This document shows positions 1 to 7,945 of a stretch of DNA of 50,097 bases, piece after piece. The notes beneath the pieces were generated by a model. That model worked only from the letters and a program-made list of their open reading frames with translations. It did no database searches and was not told the DNA's origin. This DNA is from Collinsella aerofaciens (GTDB lineage Bacteria; Actinomycetota; Coriobacteriia; Coriobacteriales; Coriobacteriaceae): contig JAPJOH010000008.1 in NCBI GenBank assembly GCA_030826265.1, positions 18,205 to 68,301 on the forward strand. Direction: 5' to 3'. The stretch's first letter is position 1. Each line of letters begins with the position of its first letter. The position numbers and the translations under genes were made by a program.

Positions 1-47
1 ATACGAGACTGGTCAGTGTGAGCCCCCGCCGAGAGCACTCGGCCGGG

Positions 48-380
48 TTACACTGCTTGCCACACATAGTCACATGCAGTGAACCCCGATTCTTTGACAA
101 GCGGGTCGATTGACTTCAGAAGCTCACTACCTATGTCCATATAGGTACCGCCGTTGTCGTAAACGACCTTGAAGCGCGCATAGTCGCTCACAAATGCCCA
201 TTTACCTGCCTTGTAAGCGTCCCGGGCATAAGGGCACTCATCAACGTCAAAGTTCGATTCATCCCATCGGACAATCTCATAATCCGGCATAAGCTCCTGC
301 CAGCGCTCAACGTTTGCCTGAGCTTTTTGCGGTAGGGGCTTTCCTCCGAACCAGCAGTAATGCAGCACCTTAGGCGTCAA
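48..380 (-). CDS. Truncated GT32-like glycosyltransferase (probable pseudogene)
   Basis: Resembles the sugar-binding/DXD (Gly_transf_sug, GT32-like) glycosyltransferases of capsule loci. The N-terminus reads LTPKVLHYCWFGGKPLP, followed by the family blocks KWAFVSDYARFKVVYDNGG and TYMDIGSELLKSIDPL. In the usual D-x-D position it has D-I-G. I place the start at a TTG (378-380) behind GGAGG, because homologues begin about five residues before HYCWFGG; an upstream GTG at 413 is the alternative. The product is only about 110 aa, while the family is usually about 230-250 aa. A TAA at 48-50 ends it, yet the same frame stays open to the window edge and continues PGRVLSAGAHTDQSR, which fits the expected NPG-type block. 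It overlaps the preceding GT4 gene by about 11 bases. Probably a nonsense-interrupted gene of the polysaccharide operon. Confidence 0.6.
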   Translation of the reverse strand: MTPKVLHYCWFGGKPLPQKAQANVERWQELMPDYEIVRWDESNFDVDECPYARDAYKAGKWAFVSDYARFKVVYDNGGTYMDIGSELLKSIDPLVKESGFTACDYVWQAV

Positions 381-1449
381 CGGTTCCACCTCCAGCAAGC
401 TCCTCATAAACACCTACAAGTTCAGACACGACAGCGCCGAGGTTGTAATTCTCGCGCACCATGTCGGCACCCGCCTTCGCAACGCGGGTGCGCTCATTCT
501 TATCGCGGCATAGTGTCACAATCGCCTCCACTAGGGCATCTATATCATCGACGGGAACGAAAACGCCGGTCTTACCGTCCTCCACGATGTCACGCACGCC
601 GCCCACGGGGGTCACAACGACCGCCAAGCCGTTCGCCATGGCCTCCAAGAGCCCCATGGGGAAGGCCTCGTTCTTGGACGGCAGACAGTAGATTGCGCAC
701 ATGTCCAGCAGCGCCTGCTTCTCCCGCGAGCCGACCCATCCCAAGATTGAGCACGCGTCCTCGCAGCCCAGCTCGGCAACAAGCGCCTTCGCACCCTCCA
801 CGTCGCCGTCCGCACCGAAATATGCTCGAATACCAGGCACGATCTCCCGCGCCCTAGAAATCGCGCGTATGAGTACGGTGGCGTTCTTGTTGTCATCGAA
901 GTGTCCCAGAAACAGCACCGTGTTCGGCTCCTTGTGATCGTTTACATCCTCGGGGACGTGGATACCGTTGGGAATCGTAACGACATTGTCCGAACCTGAT
1001 ATCTCGGAGGAGAAGTACTCCTTCCATGAGTCGGAAAGAGCGACCACTCTATCTACCGCCGAGAAAACCCTGCGGTAGTCCGACCTGGTCTTCTCGGGCG
1101 CATTCGCGTAGGTATCGCGAAAGAGGCCGTCGTGCACGTGCAGAATTGTCGGCACACCGGCATCGACACCTGCCATGGCGAAGAAACGCTCCCGGGCGAA
1201 GCTGTTGCCGCCGCCCATGTGGACGTGCAGCACGTCGAAGCCCCTCAAGTGTCGCTTAACCCACGCCAGGGCATAGACACCCTGCGCGAGCTTCTTAAGT
1301 TTGCTCCCCTTGCCTGTGCACGGCAGAAAGGTAATGTCGCAGCGGTCCTCGATGCCAGCCTTATAGTAGTCGTTGATGACGGTCGCGATACCGCCTTGCT
1401 CGTTGCGTGCGGGCCCCACCATGAGGACCTTAGTGCGCCTCTGTATCAT
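370..1449 (-). CDS. Glycosyltransferase family 4 (GT-B fold)
   Basis: Predicted cytoplasmic GT-B retaining glycosyltransferase, adding a sugar to the lipid-linked repeat unit of the surface polysaccharide. The N-terminus KVLMVGPARNEQGGIATVI is the first Rossmann strand with the acceptor-site glycine loop. VLHVHMGGGNS follows, and the C-terminal half has the GT4 nucleotide-sugar signature: LFLGHFDDNKN, then SKNEAFPMGLLEAMANGLAVV with the conserved glutamates, then GGVRDIVEDGKTG. About 359 aa, normal for the family. The ATG at 1449 is chosen because it overlaps the upstream stop in an ATGA, implying translational coupling; the longer frame to 1491 would add 14 non-homologous residues. Donor and acceptor cannot be read from sequence. 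Confidence 0.88.
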   Translation of the reverse strand: MIQRRTKVLMVGPARNEQGGIATVINDYYKAGIEDRCDITFLPCTGKGSKLKKLAQGVYALAWVKRHLRGFDVLHVHMGGGNSFARERFFAMAGVDAGVPTILHVHDGLFRDTYANAPEKTRSDYRRVFSAVDRVVALSDSWKEYFSSEISGSDNVVTIPNGIHVPEDVNDHKEPNTVLFLGHFDDNKNATVLIRAISRAREIVPGIRAYFGADGDVEGAKALVAELGCEDACSILGWVGSREKQALLDMCAIYCLPSKNEAFPMGLLEAMANGLAVVVTPVGGVRDIVEDGKTGVFVPVDDIDALVEAIVTLCRDKNERTRVAKAGADMVRENYNLGAVVSELVGVYEELAGGGTVDA

Positions 1450-2552
1450 CGGCCACCACCCCGGTAGGCCATGGCAATCGTTGCGAAGCACGCCTCCCTG
1501 TCGAAGCCGGCGGCGCGCATCTTTTCCGCATACGAAGGGCGCTCTTCAATACGATACCTATCGATACCCTCGGCGATACGCCGCGCCCAGGTGGAAGGCG
1601 CCTCGTCGGTGGACGCGAATAAGATTCTGTCAGTGATGGACAACTCGCGAGGAAGCACGTCGGAGCCGTATATGGGAAGACCTTCAGCCTGCCCTTCGAT
1701 GCCAACGAAGGACAGGCCCTCAAAGAGGGAGGGCAATAGCAGTGCGTCGAAAGCCGAATAGTAGGCGTCGCTTTCCGAGGTCCTCGATACCTTTATGAGC
1801 GAGCTGCCCAGACCGAGTCGCTCGGCCTCAGCATCACGTTCGACCTCCATGTCGCCGCTGCCAACCATGCAGAAGCGAGCCCCGGGAACGAGCTTGCGCA
1901 GCTCGGAGAACACCTGAAGCTGGTAAAGCGGATTCTTCTGCAGGGCTATGCGGCCGATGCTACCAAGCAGGAACTCGCCGTCAGCCACGCCGAGCTCGCC
2001 GCGTATGTTTGCGCGCTTCTGCTCAGAGAAGGCGAACCTAACGAGATCAATACCATTAAAGTAGACGTTAAACGGTTGTTTGCCAAATAGATATTCGCCA
2101 GCGTTCGCCGAGCAGGCCCACAAATCGGTCGGCGCGTCTGAAAAGAGCGACGCACAGGCTGCGCCCACGGCCCTCTTCAACGGGTTACCAGAAATCTCGG
2201 CCCCCGCGTTGTGCGAGTGGATTATGCGACGGGGGATCCCCGCTTTCTTTGCAATGTCAGCAAGGAAGAAGGCACTGCCGTTGCTTGCTTGGATGTGCAC
2301 GACGTCGTAATGACCCTCCCGCATGACCGAAGCTATAGAGGAGCTTTGAGCGAACATGTCCTGCACGCGTTCGGAACTCAGAACCGGCCCGATCTTGATG
2401 CAGGCAGCATCGGAGTCGACGCGGGTGGTGAGAGACATTATCGCGTAGTCGATTGAACCCGAGGTCTCAGACACCAGCTGCTCGAGAAAGTTCTCAACGC
2501 CACCGTCCGGGTACCAACGGTTCACTAGGAGAAGCACGCGTATCTTACCCAC
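1446..2552 (-). CDS. Glycosyltransferase family 4 (GT-B fold)
   Basis: Second GT4 enzyme of the polysaccharide operon, about 368 aa. It begins KIRVLLLVNRWYPDGGVENF, with the GG-x-E loop typical of EpsF/CapM-like transferases. VVHIQASNGSAF and a C-terminal block follow: GSIGRIALQKNPLYQL, LLLPSLFEGLSFVGIEGQAEGLP. Its product presumably extends the repeat unit together with the neighbouring GT4. The start is uncertain between GTG at 2552, which gives an 8-base overlap with the epimerase stop, and GTG at 2561. The longer frame to 2609 runs through the end of the upstream gene and is unlikely. The downstream junction is an ATGA overlap. Sugar specificity is unknown. Confidence 0.87.
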   Translation of the reverse strand: MGKIRVLLLVNRWYPDGGVENFLEQLVSETSGSIDYAIMSLTTRVDSDAACIKIGPVLSSERVQDMFAQSSSIASVMREGHYDVVHIQASNGSAFFLADIAKKAGIPRRIIHSHNAGAEISGNPLKRAVGAACASLFSDAPTDLWACSANAGEYLFGKQPFNVYFNGIDLVRFAFSEQKRANIRGELGVADGEFLLGSIGRIALQKNPLYQLQVFSELRKLVPGARFCMVGSGDMEVERDAEAERLGLGSSLIKVSRTSESDAYYSAFDALLLPSLFEGLSFVGIEGQAEGLPIYGSDVLPRELSITDRILFASTDEAPSTWARRIAEGIDRYRIEERPSYAEKMRAAGFDREACFATIAMAYRGGGR

Positions 2553-3660
2553 GGTATTCACCGTCCGCCAGTACGTCCGCGATCCGCTCGCTCGCATGCC
2601 CGTCACCATAGGGGTTCGAGGCGCGGCTCATAGCCTCGTACTCAGCCTGATCGGAGAGAAGGCAACTGAACTCACGGTAGATGACGTCCTCCTCGGTGCC
2701 GACGAGCTTCAGCGTGCCGGCGGCCACGCCCTCGGGGCGCTCAGTTGTGTCGCGCATCACGAGCACCGGCTTGCCCAGGCTAGGCGCCTCCTCCTGGATG
2801 CCGCCAGAGTCGGTGAGGATGAGGTGGCTCGCGGCCATGAAGTTGTGGAAGTCGAGCACCTCGAGCGGGTCGATGATGTGCAGACGGTCGAAGCCGTCCA
2901 ACTCCTCGTGCGCCGCCTTGCGGACGAGCGGGTTCATGTGGATGGGGTAGATCGCCTTGGTGTCGGGATGCTCCTCCATAACGCGGCGGATGGCGCGGAA
3001 CATGCGGTGCATTGGCTCTCCCAGGTTCTCGCGGCGGTGCGCCGTGATGAGGATGAGGCGCGAGCCATCCGCCCACTCGAGCTCGGGGTGGGTATAGCCA
3101 TCGCGAACGGTGGTGCGCAGGGCGTCGATGCCGGTGTTGCCGGTGACCCAGATCCTGGACTCAGGCTTGCCCTCGTCGAGCAGGTTCTGCTTGCTCGCCT
3201 CCGTGGGGGCGAAGTAGTACTCGCTCACGATGTCGACCGCCTGGCGGTTGAACTCCTCCGGCCAGGGACTGTAGATGTCGTGCGTGCGCAGCCCCGCCTC
3301 GACGTGGCCCACGGGGATCTGAAGGTAGAAGCACGCGAGGGCCGCCGCAAAGCTGGTCGTGGTGTCGCCGTGAACCAGAACCACGTCGGGTTTCTCGTCC
3401 TCGAGGACCGCCTTGAGCTTGAGCAGAACGTCGCACGTAACGTCAAACAGTGTCTGGCCCGGCTTCATGATCGCAAGGTCGTGGTCGGGAGTCACGCCGA
3501 AGACGCGCAGCACCTGGTCGAGCATCTCGCGGTGCTGCCCCGTCACGGTCACGACGTTCTCGAACTCATCCGTGCGTGCCTTCAGCTCGTTGACGAGCGG
3601 GCACATCTTGATCGCCTCCGGGCGGGTGCCGAAGACGAGCATTACTTTCTTCTTAGACAT
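2545..3660 (-). CDS. wecB: UDP-N-acetylglucosamine 2-epimerase (non-hydrolysing)
   Basis: Interconverts UDP-GlcNAc and UDP-ManNAc in the cytoplasm, supplying ManNAc for surface glycans. At 371 aa it has the family length and all the usual blocks: VMLVFGTRPEAIKMCPLV at the N-terminus, VLVHGDTTTSFAAALAC, HVEAGLRTHDIYSPWPEE, LITAHRRENLGEP and LTDSGGIQEEAPSLGKPVLV. Its start ATG overlaps the stop of the TagA-like gene by eight bases, so the two are coupled. The pairing is functionally sensible, because TagA/WecG enzymes use UDP-ManNAc. The symbol mnaA is equally appropriate. Confidence 0.95.
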   Translation of the reverse strand: MSKKKVMLVFGTRPEAIKMCPLVNELKARTDEFENVVTVTGQHREMLDQVLRVFGVTPDHDLAIMKPGQTLFDVTCDVLLKLKAVLEDEKPDVVLVHGDTTTSFAAALACFYLQIPVGHVEAGLRTHDIYSPWPEEFNRQAVDIVSEYYFAPTEASKQNLLDEGKPESRIWVTGNTGIDALRTTVRDGYTHPELEWADGSRLILITAHRRENLGEPMHRMFRAIRRVMEEHPDTKAIYPIHMNPLVRKAAHEELDGFDRLHIIDPLEVLDFHNFMAASHLILTDSGGIQEEAPSLGKPVLVMRDTTERPEGVAAGTLKLVGTEEDVIYREFSCLLSDQAEYEAMSRASNPYGDGHASERIADVLADGEYRG

Positions 3661-4459
3661 TGGCCTTGCTCCTCTTTGACTCCTTGCGGAGAAGCATGTA
3701 GAAACGGGTGTTACCGACTAGATAGCGCTTCACCAGGCGCTTAGGCTCCTGCATCATGCGGAAGAGCCACTCCAGGTTCGCGCGCTGCATCCACATCGGG
3801 GCTCGCGGGATGTTGCCGGAGACAACGTCGAACGAGCCGCCCACGCCCACGAATGCGCCCATTGCGCCCAGCTCGCGGAAACGCTCGATCAGGCGCTCCT
3901 TCTTGGGCGAGGTAATGCCTACGAAAACGATGTCGGGTTTAGTCTGCTCAACCTCGGCTATCACGGCGTCGAACTCGTCGTCGCCGAAGTAGCCGTCACG
4001 GTAGCCAGCGAGGACAATGTTGGGATACCTCTCGGACAGTACCCCTGCGGTTTTTGCGACCACCTCGGCCTTGGCGCCCAGCAGGTAGACCCTGTGCCCC
4101 TCGCGCTCAGCCAGTCCGCACAACTCCCACATGAGGTCGATTCCGGCCACGCGCCCGGGCAGGTCCACGCCCAGCTTCCTGGCGGCCATGACCATGGACG
4201 CGCCATCGGCATTCACGATTTCGCATCGGCGCACGCATGCGTCCATCTCTGGATCGTCGCGCATCTGCAGCAGCTTGTCGGCGTTCACGCCGATTAGGTG
4301 GGCGAAGCGCCCCTCCTTGATGAGGGCGTCGGTCGCCTCGACGGTCTGCTCCATCGTCCATGGGTCGACGGGTGCGCCCAAGATTTCAATTCGCCCGGGA
4401 AGAACAGCCCTTGAACTGGCGTCTTCGTGTTTCACTCTTGTCTCTTTAGCAAGCGCCAT
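3653..4459 (-). CDS. tagA: WecG/TagA/CpsF family glycosyltransferase
   Basis: GT26-family inverting transferase. By family knowledge it adds ManNAc from UDP-ManNAc to undecaprenyl-PP-GlcNAc at the membrane surface. Visible signatures are IEILGAPVDPWTMEQTVEA near the N-terminus, VNADKLLQMRDD with the conserved Asn-Ala-Asp, VNADGASMVMAARKLG, VFVGITSPKKERLI, and GVGGSFDVVSGNIPRAPMWM with the ANLEWLFRMMQEPKRLVKRY tail. About 268 aa. I chose the ATG at 4459, overlapping the sugar-transferase stop by 14 bases; a frame to 4477 also exists. The adjacent 2-epimerase supports ManNAc as donor. An alternative sugar in a species-specific capsule cannot be excluded. Confidence 0.92.
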   Translation of the reverse strand: MALAKETRVKHEDASSRAVLPGRIEILGAPVDPWTMEQTVEATDALIKEGRFAHLIGVNADKLLQMRDDPEMDACVRRCEIVNADGASMVMAARKLGVDLPGRVAGIDLMWELCGLAEREGHRVYLLGAKAEVVAKTAGVLSERYPNIVLAGYRDGYFGDDEFDAVIAEVEQTKPDIVFVGITSPKKERLIERFRELGAMGAFVGVGGSFDVVSGNIPRAPMWMQRANLEWLFRMMQEPKRLVKRYLVGNTRFYMLLRKESKRSKANV

Positions 4460-5210
4460 TTCCGCTGACAACCTCAATCACTGTGAGTAGGATTATTTTC
4501 AAATCGAAGAAAGCGCCTCGTTTGGCGATATATTCAAGGTCACGACGGACCATTCCGTCGAATCCCGTCGAGTTGCGCTCAGTGGCCTGCCACCAGCCGG
4601 TAATGCCTGGTTTTACTGCCAGACGCTGCAGGTCGTACTCGGTGTACTCCGCAACCTCGTTGGGCAGCGGCGGGCGCGGGCCCACGACAGACATCTGGCC
4701 CAAGAACACGTTGAGGAACTGCGGGAACTCGTCGATGGAGTGCTTGCGGATGAACCGGCCGATCCTGGTGACGCGCGGGTCCTCCTTCATCTTGAACATG
4801 GCGCCGGCGATCTCGTTCTGTTCCTTGAGCTCCACCAGGCGCTCGTCGGCGTCCTTGTACATGCTTCGGAACTTCCACATGCGGAAAGTGGACAGGCTGC
4901 CGTCGGGGCGGGTCTGACCAACGCGGATCTGACTGTAGAAGGGGTTGCCCTCGCTCTCCAGACGAATAGCTGCGGCGAGCACAAGGCTGGGTACGGCGAT
5001 GACGGCCAGCACGCAACCGCTGAACACGATGTCGAAGGCGCGCTTAACGGCGCGGTAGATCAGGCGCGAACGATCCCAGTCCATGATGGACTGCATGGCC
5101 TTGTAGCGGCCGGCGCCCTCGCGCCGGCCCATGGCCTGAGCGATGAGCGCCGCACCCGCAGGCGCATCCGTTGCATATTGAGTTTTATCCGACACGCTCT
5201 CTTCCAACAC
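4446..5210 (-). CDS. Undecaprenyl-phosphate sugar-1-phosphate transferase
   Basis: Initiating enzyme of the polysaccharide pathway (bacterial sugar transferase/PglC-WcaJ superfamily). It transfers a sugar-1-phosphate to undecaprenyl phosphate on the inner membrane face. One hydrophobic segment, FDIVFSGCVLAVIAVPSLVL at about residues 59-80, is the re-entrant membrane helix. The catalytic core follows: IRVGQTRPDGSLSTFRMWKFRSM, KHSIDEFPQFLNVFLGQMSV, VGPRPPLPNEV and VKPGITGWWQATERN. At 254 aa it lacks the extra N-terminal four-helix region of long WcaJ types. The start is a GTG at 5210 behind GGGGAAGAA, with GTG at 5195 possible. The 52-aa N-terminus before the membrane segment has no recognised domain. 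Confidence 0.93.
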   Translation of the reverse strand: MLEESVSDKTQYATDAPAGAALIAQAMGRREGAGRYKAMQSIMDWDRSRLIYRAVKRAFDIVFSGCVLAVIAVPSLVLAAAIRLESEGNPFYSQIRVGQTRPDGSLSTFRMWKFRSMYKDADERLVELKEQNEIAGAMFKMKEDPRVTRIGRFIRKHSIDEFPQFLNVFLGQMSVVGPRPPLPNEVAEYTEYDLQRLAVKPGITGWWQATERNSTGFDGMVRRDLEYIAKRGAFFDLKIILLTVIEVVSGNGAC

Positions 5211-5277
5211 TTCTTCCCCAGATCGGGGATCCTCCTAGATCTATACAGCGATTGCCTGTAGTTAGACGATCGCCTTT

Positions 5278-5814
5278 TTAAGGTTGCGCATTGCACGTTG
5301 CTCGGCTGAAAGCACAGCAAGGCCAACACGGGTGGTTACGCGTCGACCGCACAGGTCGAACTCCAAATAAGCAGCGCTTGCGTCTGTTAATGGTTTTGAT
5401 AAGGCCTTCGTGGCCCAGCAGCGGACCTGCCGTCACTACGACCTGGTCGCCGTCTTTTAGGGCCTCACTCATGGGCACTACGCGGTCTCCCCCATGCGTA
5501 AAACTGCCAATGAGCAGGGTCTCTTCTTTTGCCAGCGGCACAAACTGACCGTCCTGGGCAAGCACCCGGGCAAAGTCGTCCATGCGCAGCAGATACTGTT
5601 GCACGGTGCAGGGGTCTTCCGTATCGCAGATAAGGTAACCGGGAAAGAGCGGCTTGGTCGTATTGACCCATTCACCGTGTACTTTAATCTCGGTTTGAAA
5701 TTGGGGATAAAAGAGCTCCTGTATGGCACCGACCGGCACCACACGCTCGATGCGCTCGCGCATTACGTCTTCGCGACCGTTAATGACCTGGATCACATAC
5801 CACACGAGCACCAC
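5278..5814 (-). CDS. NusG-family antitermination factor (LoaP/RfaH-like), C-terminus frameshifted
   Basis: Specialised NusG paralogue, first gene of the polysaccharide operon, expected to bind RNA polymerase and suppress termination across the long transcription unit. The NusG N-terminal domain is clear: VWYVIQVINGREDVMRERIE, ELFYPQFQTEIKVHGEW, KPLFPGYLICDTED. A KOW motif follows at QVVVTAGPLLGHEGLIKTIN. After NRRKRC the reading becomes improbable (PVRSTRNHPCWPCCAF). The overlapping frame instead reads YLEFDLCGRRVTTRVGLAVL and ends NLKKAIV with a stop at 5262-5264, exactly what a KOW domain should contain. One surplus T (A on the given strand) near 5367-5372 explains this. Length as read is 178 aa, repaired about 183. 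The start is one of several GTGs (5814 or slightly downstream). It may be a true mutation or an assembly error. Confidence 0.8.
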   Translation of the reverse strand: MVLVWYVIQVINGREDVMRERIERVVPVGAIQELFYPQFQTEIKVHGEWVNTTKPLFPGYLICDTEDPCTVQQYLLRMDDFARVLAQDGQFVPLAKEETLLIGSFTHGGDRVVPMSEALKDGDQVVVTAGPLLGHEGLIKTINRRKRCLFGVRPVRSTRNHPCWPCCAFSRATCNAQP

Positions 5815-5829
5815 CCCCTTGCTGTCTTA

Positions 5830-6655
5830 CGTGTGGCTCACGGGGTTTGGGTATGGCTTCGCCAGGGCGCTTGTGCGCGAAGGCGCTCCATATTCAAACC
5901 CTGAGCCCAGTTAGACAAGCACGTGGCTCTGCCCCACCGTGAACGGTATGTATGAGTGCAGTTGCTAGAGACACGGACGTGTATCGCAAAAATGACCGCG
6001 TCCCCAGCTGGCTGCGTGCGATCCAGTCAAGCGGGTACAAAACTGGACCGCACACAAACAGCTAAAGCATGCATACTGACAACTATTTCGCTGGTTTAAT
6101 TCAGCGGAAATAGGCGTCGAACTTTATTGGGTTTCTGCTCAGGAGGGGCACCGCCGTTACGGCCGGATGCTCTCTGCGCGCTCGCGTGGTTGCTTATATT
6201 GATGCGTATAACGCATCCGCACAAACAGCAACGCGGAGTTGAAACCATGTGATGTAAAGCAGTTTAGCACAGCGTTTGGGAACGACTGTATTAGGTTCTG
6301 GTTTGTAGCATATAAGGCGCAAGCTGCGTTCGTTAGGCTGTTTTGTACCGATTAAACGTTACTGCAGGTTATGGGCAGGGTTGTGTAACGATTGCGAGGC
6401 GCAAGGTCGATGCGTTGCGAGAGCACTCGTCACACAATGGGCACGCCCGACTACAGAGTTAACGCATTTTGAGACGGATTGTTGGACAACTTTTGGGAAA
6501 TGGCTGGGTATATGGGCGCTCAATTTCTAGAGCAGGGCTGATGGGCATCCCTGATCGAGAGGAAAGCAGCAGTAACAGGATGGTTAGCTGAGCGCTAATA
6601 TTCCCCTGGAAAGCGAGTGTTATGATTCGATCTACAAGCTTTCGAATCGAAAAGG
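5830..6655. promoter_or_regulatory. Long non-coding leader/intergenic region upstream of the polysaccharide operon
   Basis: About 830 bases with no convincing gene, visibly richer in A+T than the flanking coding DNA. It lies upstream of the antiterminator gene (minus strand) and of the GIY-YIG gene (plus strand), so it should hold both promoters. Structured elements seen: a 12-bp stem at 6016-6027/6042-6053 with one G-T pair, and a perfect 7-bp palindrome at 6201-6217 (GATGCGT-ATA-ACGCATC). A 13-base string TACCGATTAAACG at 6346-6358 recurs at 9430-9442 in the HAD/glgB intergenic region. I cannot place promoters with confidence. Confidence 0.4.
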
Positions 6656-6665
6656 CGGAATAAGC

Positions 6666-7589
6666 ATGGGAAATCCCGTGATAACACTCAGGGACTTGAT
6701 GCCGGTGGCACACCCCGAGAAGACCAAGGTTAAGTTCAACATGAACGCTGGCGACGTGAGCCTACGCGCGTACGACCTGCTGCTAAAAGATACCTCGACC
6801 ACGGAGAGGACCGATAGCGGCTCGCGATGGTACGAGATGAACGCGTGGAGGAGCGCGACAGGGCAGGCGAACAACAACCTCAACCATGCAGAGTACCTGC
6901 TCTCTTTCGCCCAGTACTACACCTACGGGCCCGAGTACTTCATCTTTGGCGGCATGCACAAAGTGGAGAAGGTGGTGCCCGAGGTGCTGGGCGGCGTGGG
7001 CTACAAGCTGACGCTTCTTCCTGACTACGAGGCCTACATCAAGCGTCTTATCATCAAGCTGAAGAAGCCGATCGGACGCAATATCTACAACAAGTTCTAC
7101 GAGAAAGCGATGCAAGACTTTGAGCCCGTTGTATACGAATACTCGATGAGCCTGGGCAACGTGAGCCCCTTCCCCGGCTACAAGTACGTTCGCATCGACC
7201 ACAAGACACTGCAGGCCGTCATCGCTAGCGTGGGCTCCGACTGGTACTGGGCGCTGGACAACGTGAAGGGCGTCTACTGCATCACCGACACCGTCACGGG
7301 ACGGCTCTACGTGGGCTCGGCCTCGGGCGACAGCAAGAAGGACGCAGGCGCGGACCTGGGTATCTGGCAGCGTTGGCGCGCCTATGCCAACCCCGAGGAC
7401 CCTACGGGCGGCAACAAGGAATTCAAGGCCATCATGGCTAAGCACGGGGCTGGGTACATCATCGAGAACTTTACCTACTCCATCCTTGAGGTATGCGACA
7501 CAAAGATGACCACTGCGGAGGTGTGCGAGCGAGAGAGTCATTGGAAGGACGTATTGGGATCGCGCAAGTTCGGCATGAACAAGAATTAG
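6666..7589 (+). CDS. GIY-YIG nuclease domain protein
   Basis: 307 aa. The last ~110 residues form a GIY-YIG endonuclease domain: KGVYCITDTVTGRLYVGSA supplies the two tyrosine motifs, IWQRWRAYAN the arginine helix, CERESHWKDVLGSRKFGMNKN the metal-binding glutamate and terminal asparagine. All expected catalytic residues are present. The N-terminal ~200 residues are not a domain I can name; they include a linker with FPGYKYVRIDHKTLQAV just before the nuclease. It begins at ATG 6666 behind AAAGGCGGAATAAGC. Related stand-alone proteins are scattered in Firmicutes and Actinobacteria, and some members act in restriction or mobile elements. It sits between an AT-rich stretch and a tRNA gene, and is followed nine bases later by a decayed ADP-ribosylglycohydrolase stump, which suggests an accessory insertion. 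Confidence 0.85.
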   Translation: MGNPVITLRDLMPVAHPEKTKVKFNMNAGDVSLRAYDLLLKDTSTTERTDSGSRWYEMNAWRSATGQANNNLNHAEYLLSFAQYYTYGPEYFIFGGMHKVEKVVPEVLGGVGYKLTLLPDYEAYIKRLIIKLKKPIGRNIYNKFYEKAMQDFEPVVYEYSMSLGNVSPFPGYKYVRIDHKTLQAVIASVGSDWYWALDNVKGVYCITDTVTGRLYVGSASGDSKKDAGADLGIWQRWRAYANPEDPTGGNKEFKAIMAKHGAGYIIENFTYSILEVCDTKMTTAEVCERESHWKDVLGSRKFGMNKN

Positions 7590-7598
7590 GTGAGTACC

Positions 7599-7724
7599 AT
7601 GGGTTTACTGCGGACGGTGAGGGATTGCGTTTACGGCATGGCCGTGGGCGACGCGCCTGGCGTGTCCTACGAGTTTATGCCGCGCGGCAGCTTCACCCGC
7701 GATGACATGACGGGCCATTTGTAA
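7599..7724 (+). pseudogene. ADP-ribosylglycohydrolase N-terminal remnant
   Basis: A 41-codon frame starting ATG GGT TTA CTG and ending at TAA. Its product contains DCVYGMAVGDAPGVSYEF and PRGSFTRDDMTGH. This is the first ~40 residues of the DraG/ADP-ribosylglycohydrolase family, where the text normally runs on into a G-T-W-S-D-D-T metal-binding motif. That motif and the remaining ~220 residues are absent here; the sequence passes directly into AT-rich DNA and then the tRNA terminator. It is spaced nine bases from the GIY-YIG stop, so it was or is co-transcribed with it. I regard it as a truncation left by a deletion or by element excision. Confidence 0.65.
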
Positions 7725-7760
7725 AAAATGCAGTTCAGGCCACTAAATATCGTATGTAAA

Positions 7761-7789
7761 TAAAAAAGGCCACTCGATTGAGTGGCCTT
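7761..7789 (-). terminator. Rho-independent terminator of tRNA-Ala
   Basis: GGCCACTC-gatt-GAGTGGCC stem with A6 on the plus-strand left side, hence a U-run on the minus strand just after the tRNA. It lies 10 bases beyond the CCA end. Confidence 0.85.
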
Positions 7790-7799
7790 GCATTCACGA

Positions 7800-7875
7800 T
7801 GGTGGAGACGAGGGGGATCGAACCCCTGACCTCTTGACTGCCAGTCAAGCGCTCTCCCAGCTGAGCTACGCCCCC
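7800..7875 (-). tRNA. tRNA-Ala (anticodon GGC)
   Basis: 76-nt cloverleaf on the minus strand. The acceptor GGGGGCG pairs with CGTCTCC (two G-U pairs), the D arm contains AGCTCAGCTGGGAGAGC, the anticodon stem-loop is CTTGA-CTGGCAG-TCAAG with GGC at the anticodon, and the T arm contains GGTTCGATCC. The CCA end is encoded (7800-7802). Its 3' end faces the GIY-YIG region. Confidence 0.96.
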
Positions 7876-7945
7876 GTGACGAAGAGAAACTATAGGGGAA
7901 GTTGGCGCGACGTGCAAGGACTTTTTTGGGTCAGACTCTAAATAC

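Noticed and set aside
5262..5380. Programmed ribosomal frameshift in the antiterminator gene
   Set aside because: No slippery heptamer or downstream structure is evident at the shift point; a simple one-base insertion or sequencing error is more economical.
7599..7724. A functional 41-aa small protein after the GIY-YIG gene
   Set aside because: The sequence is clearly the beginning of the ADP-ribosylglycohydrolase family, without its catalytic metal-binding residues, so a stump is the better reading.
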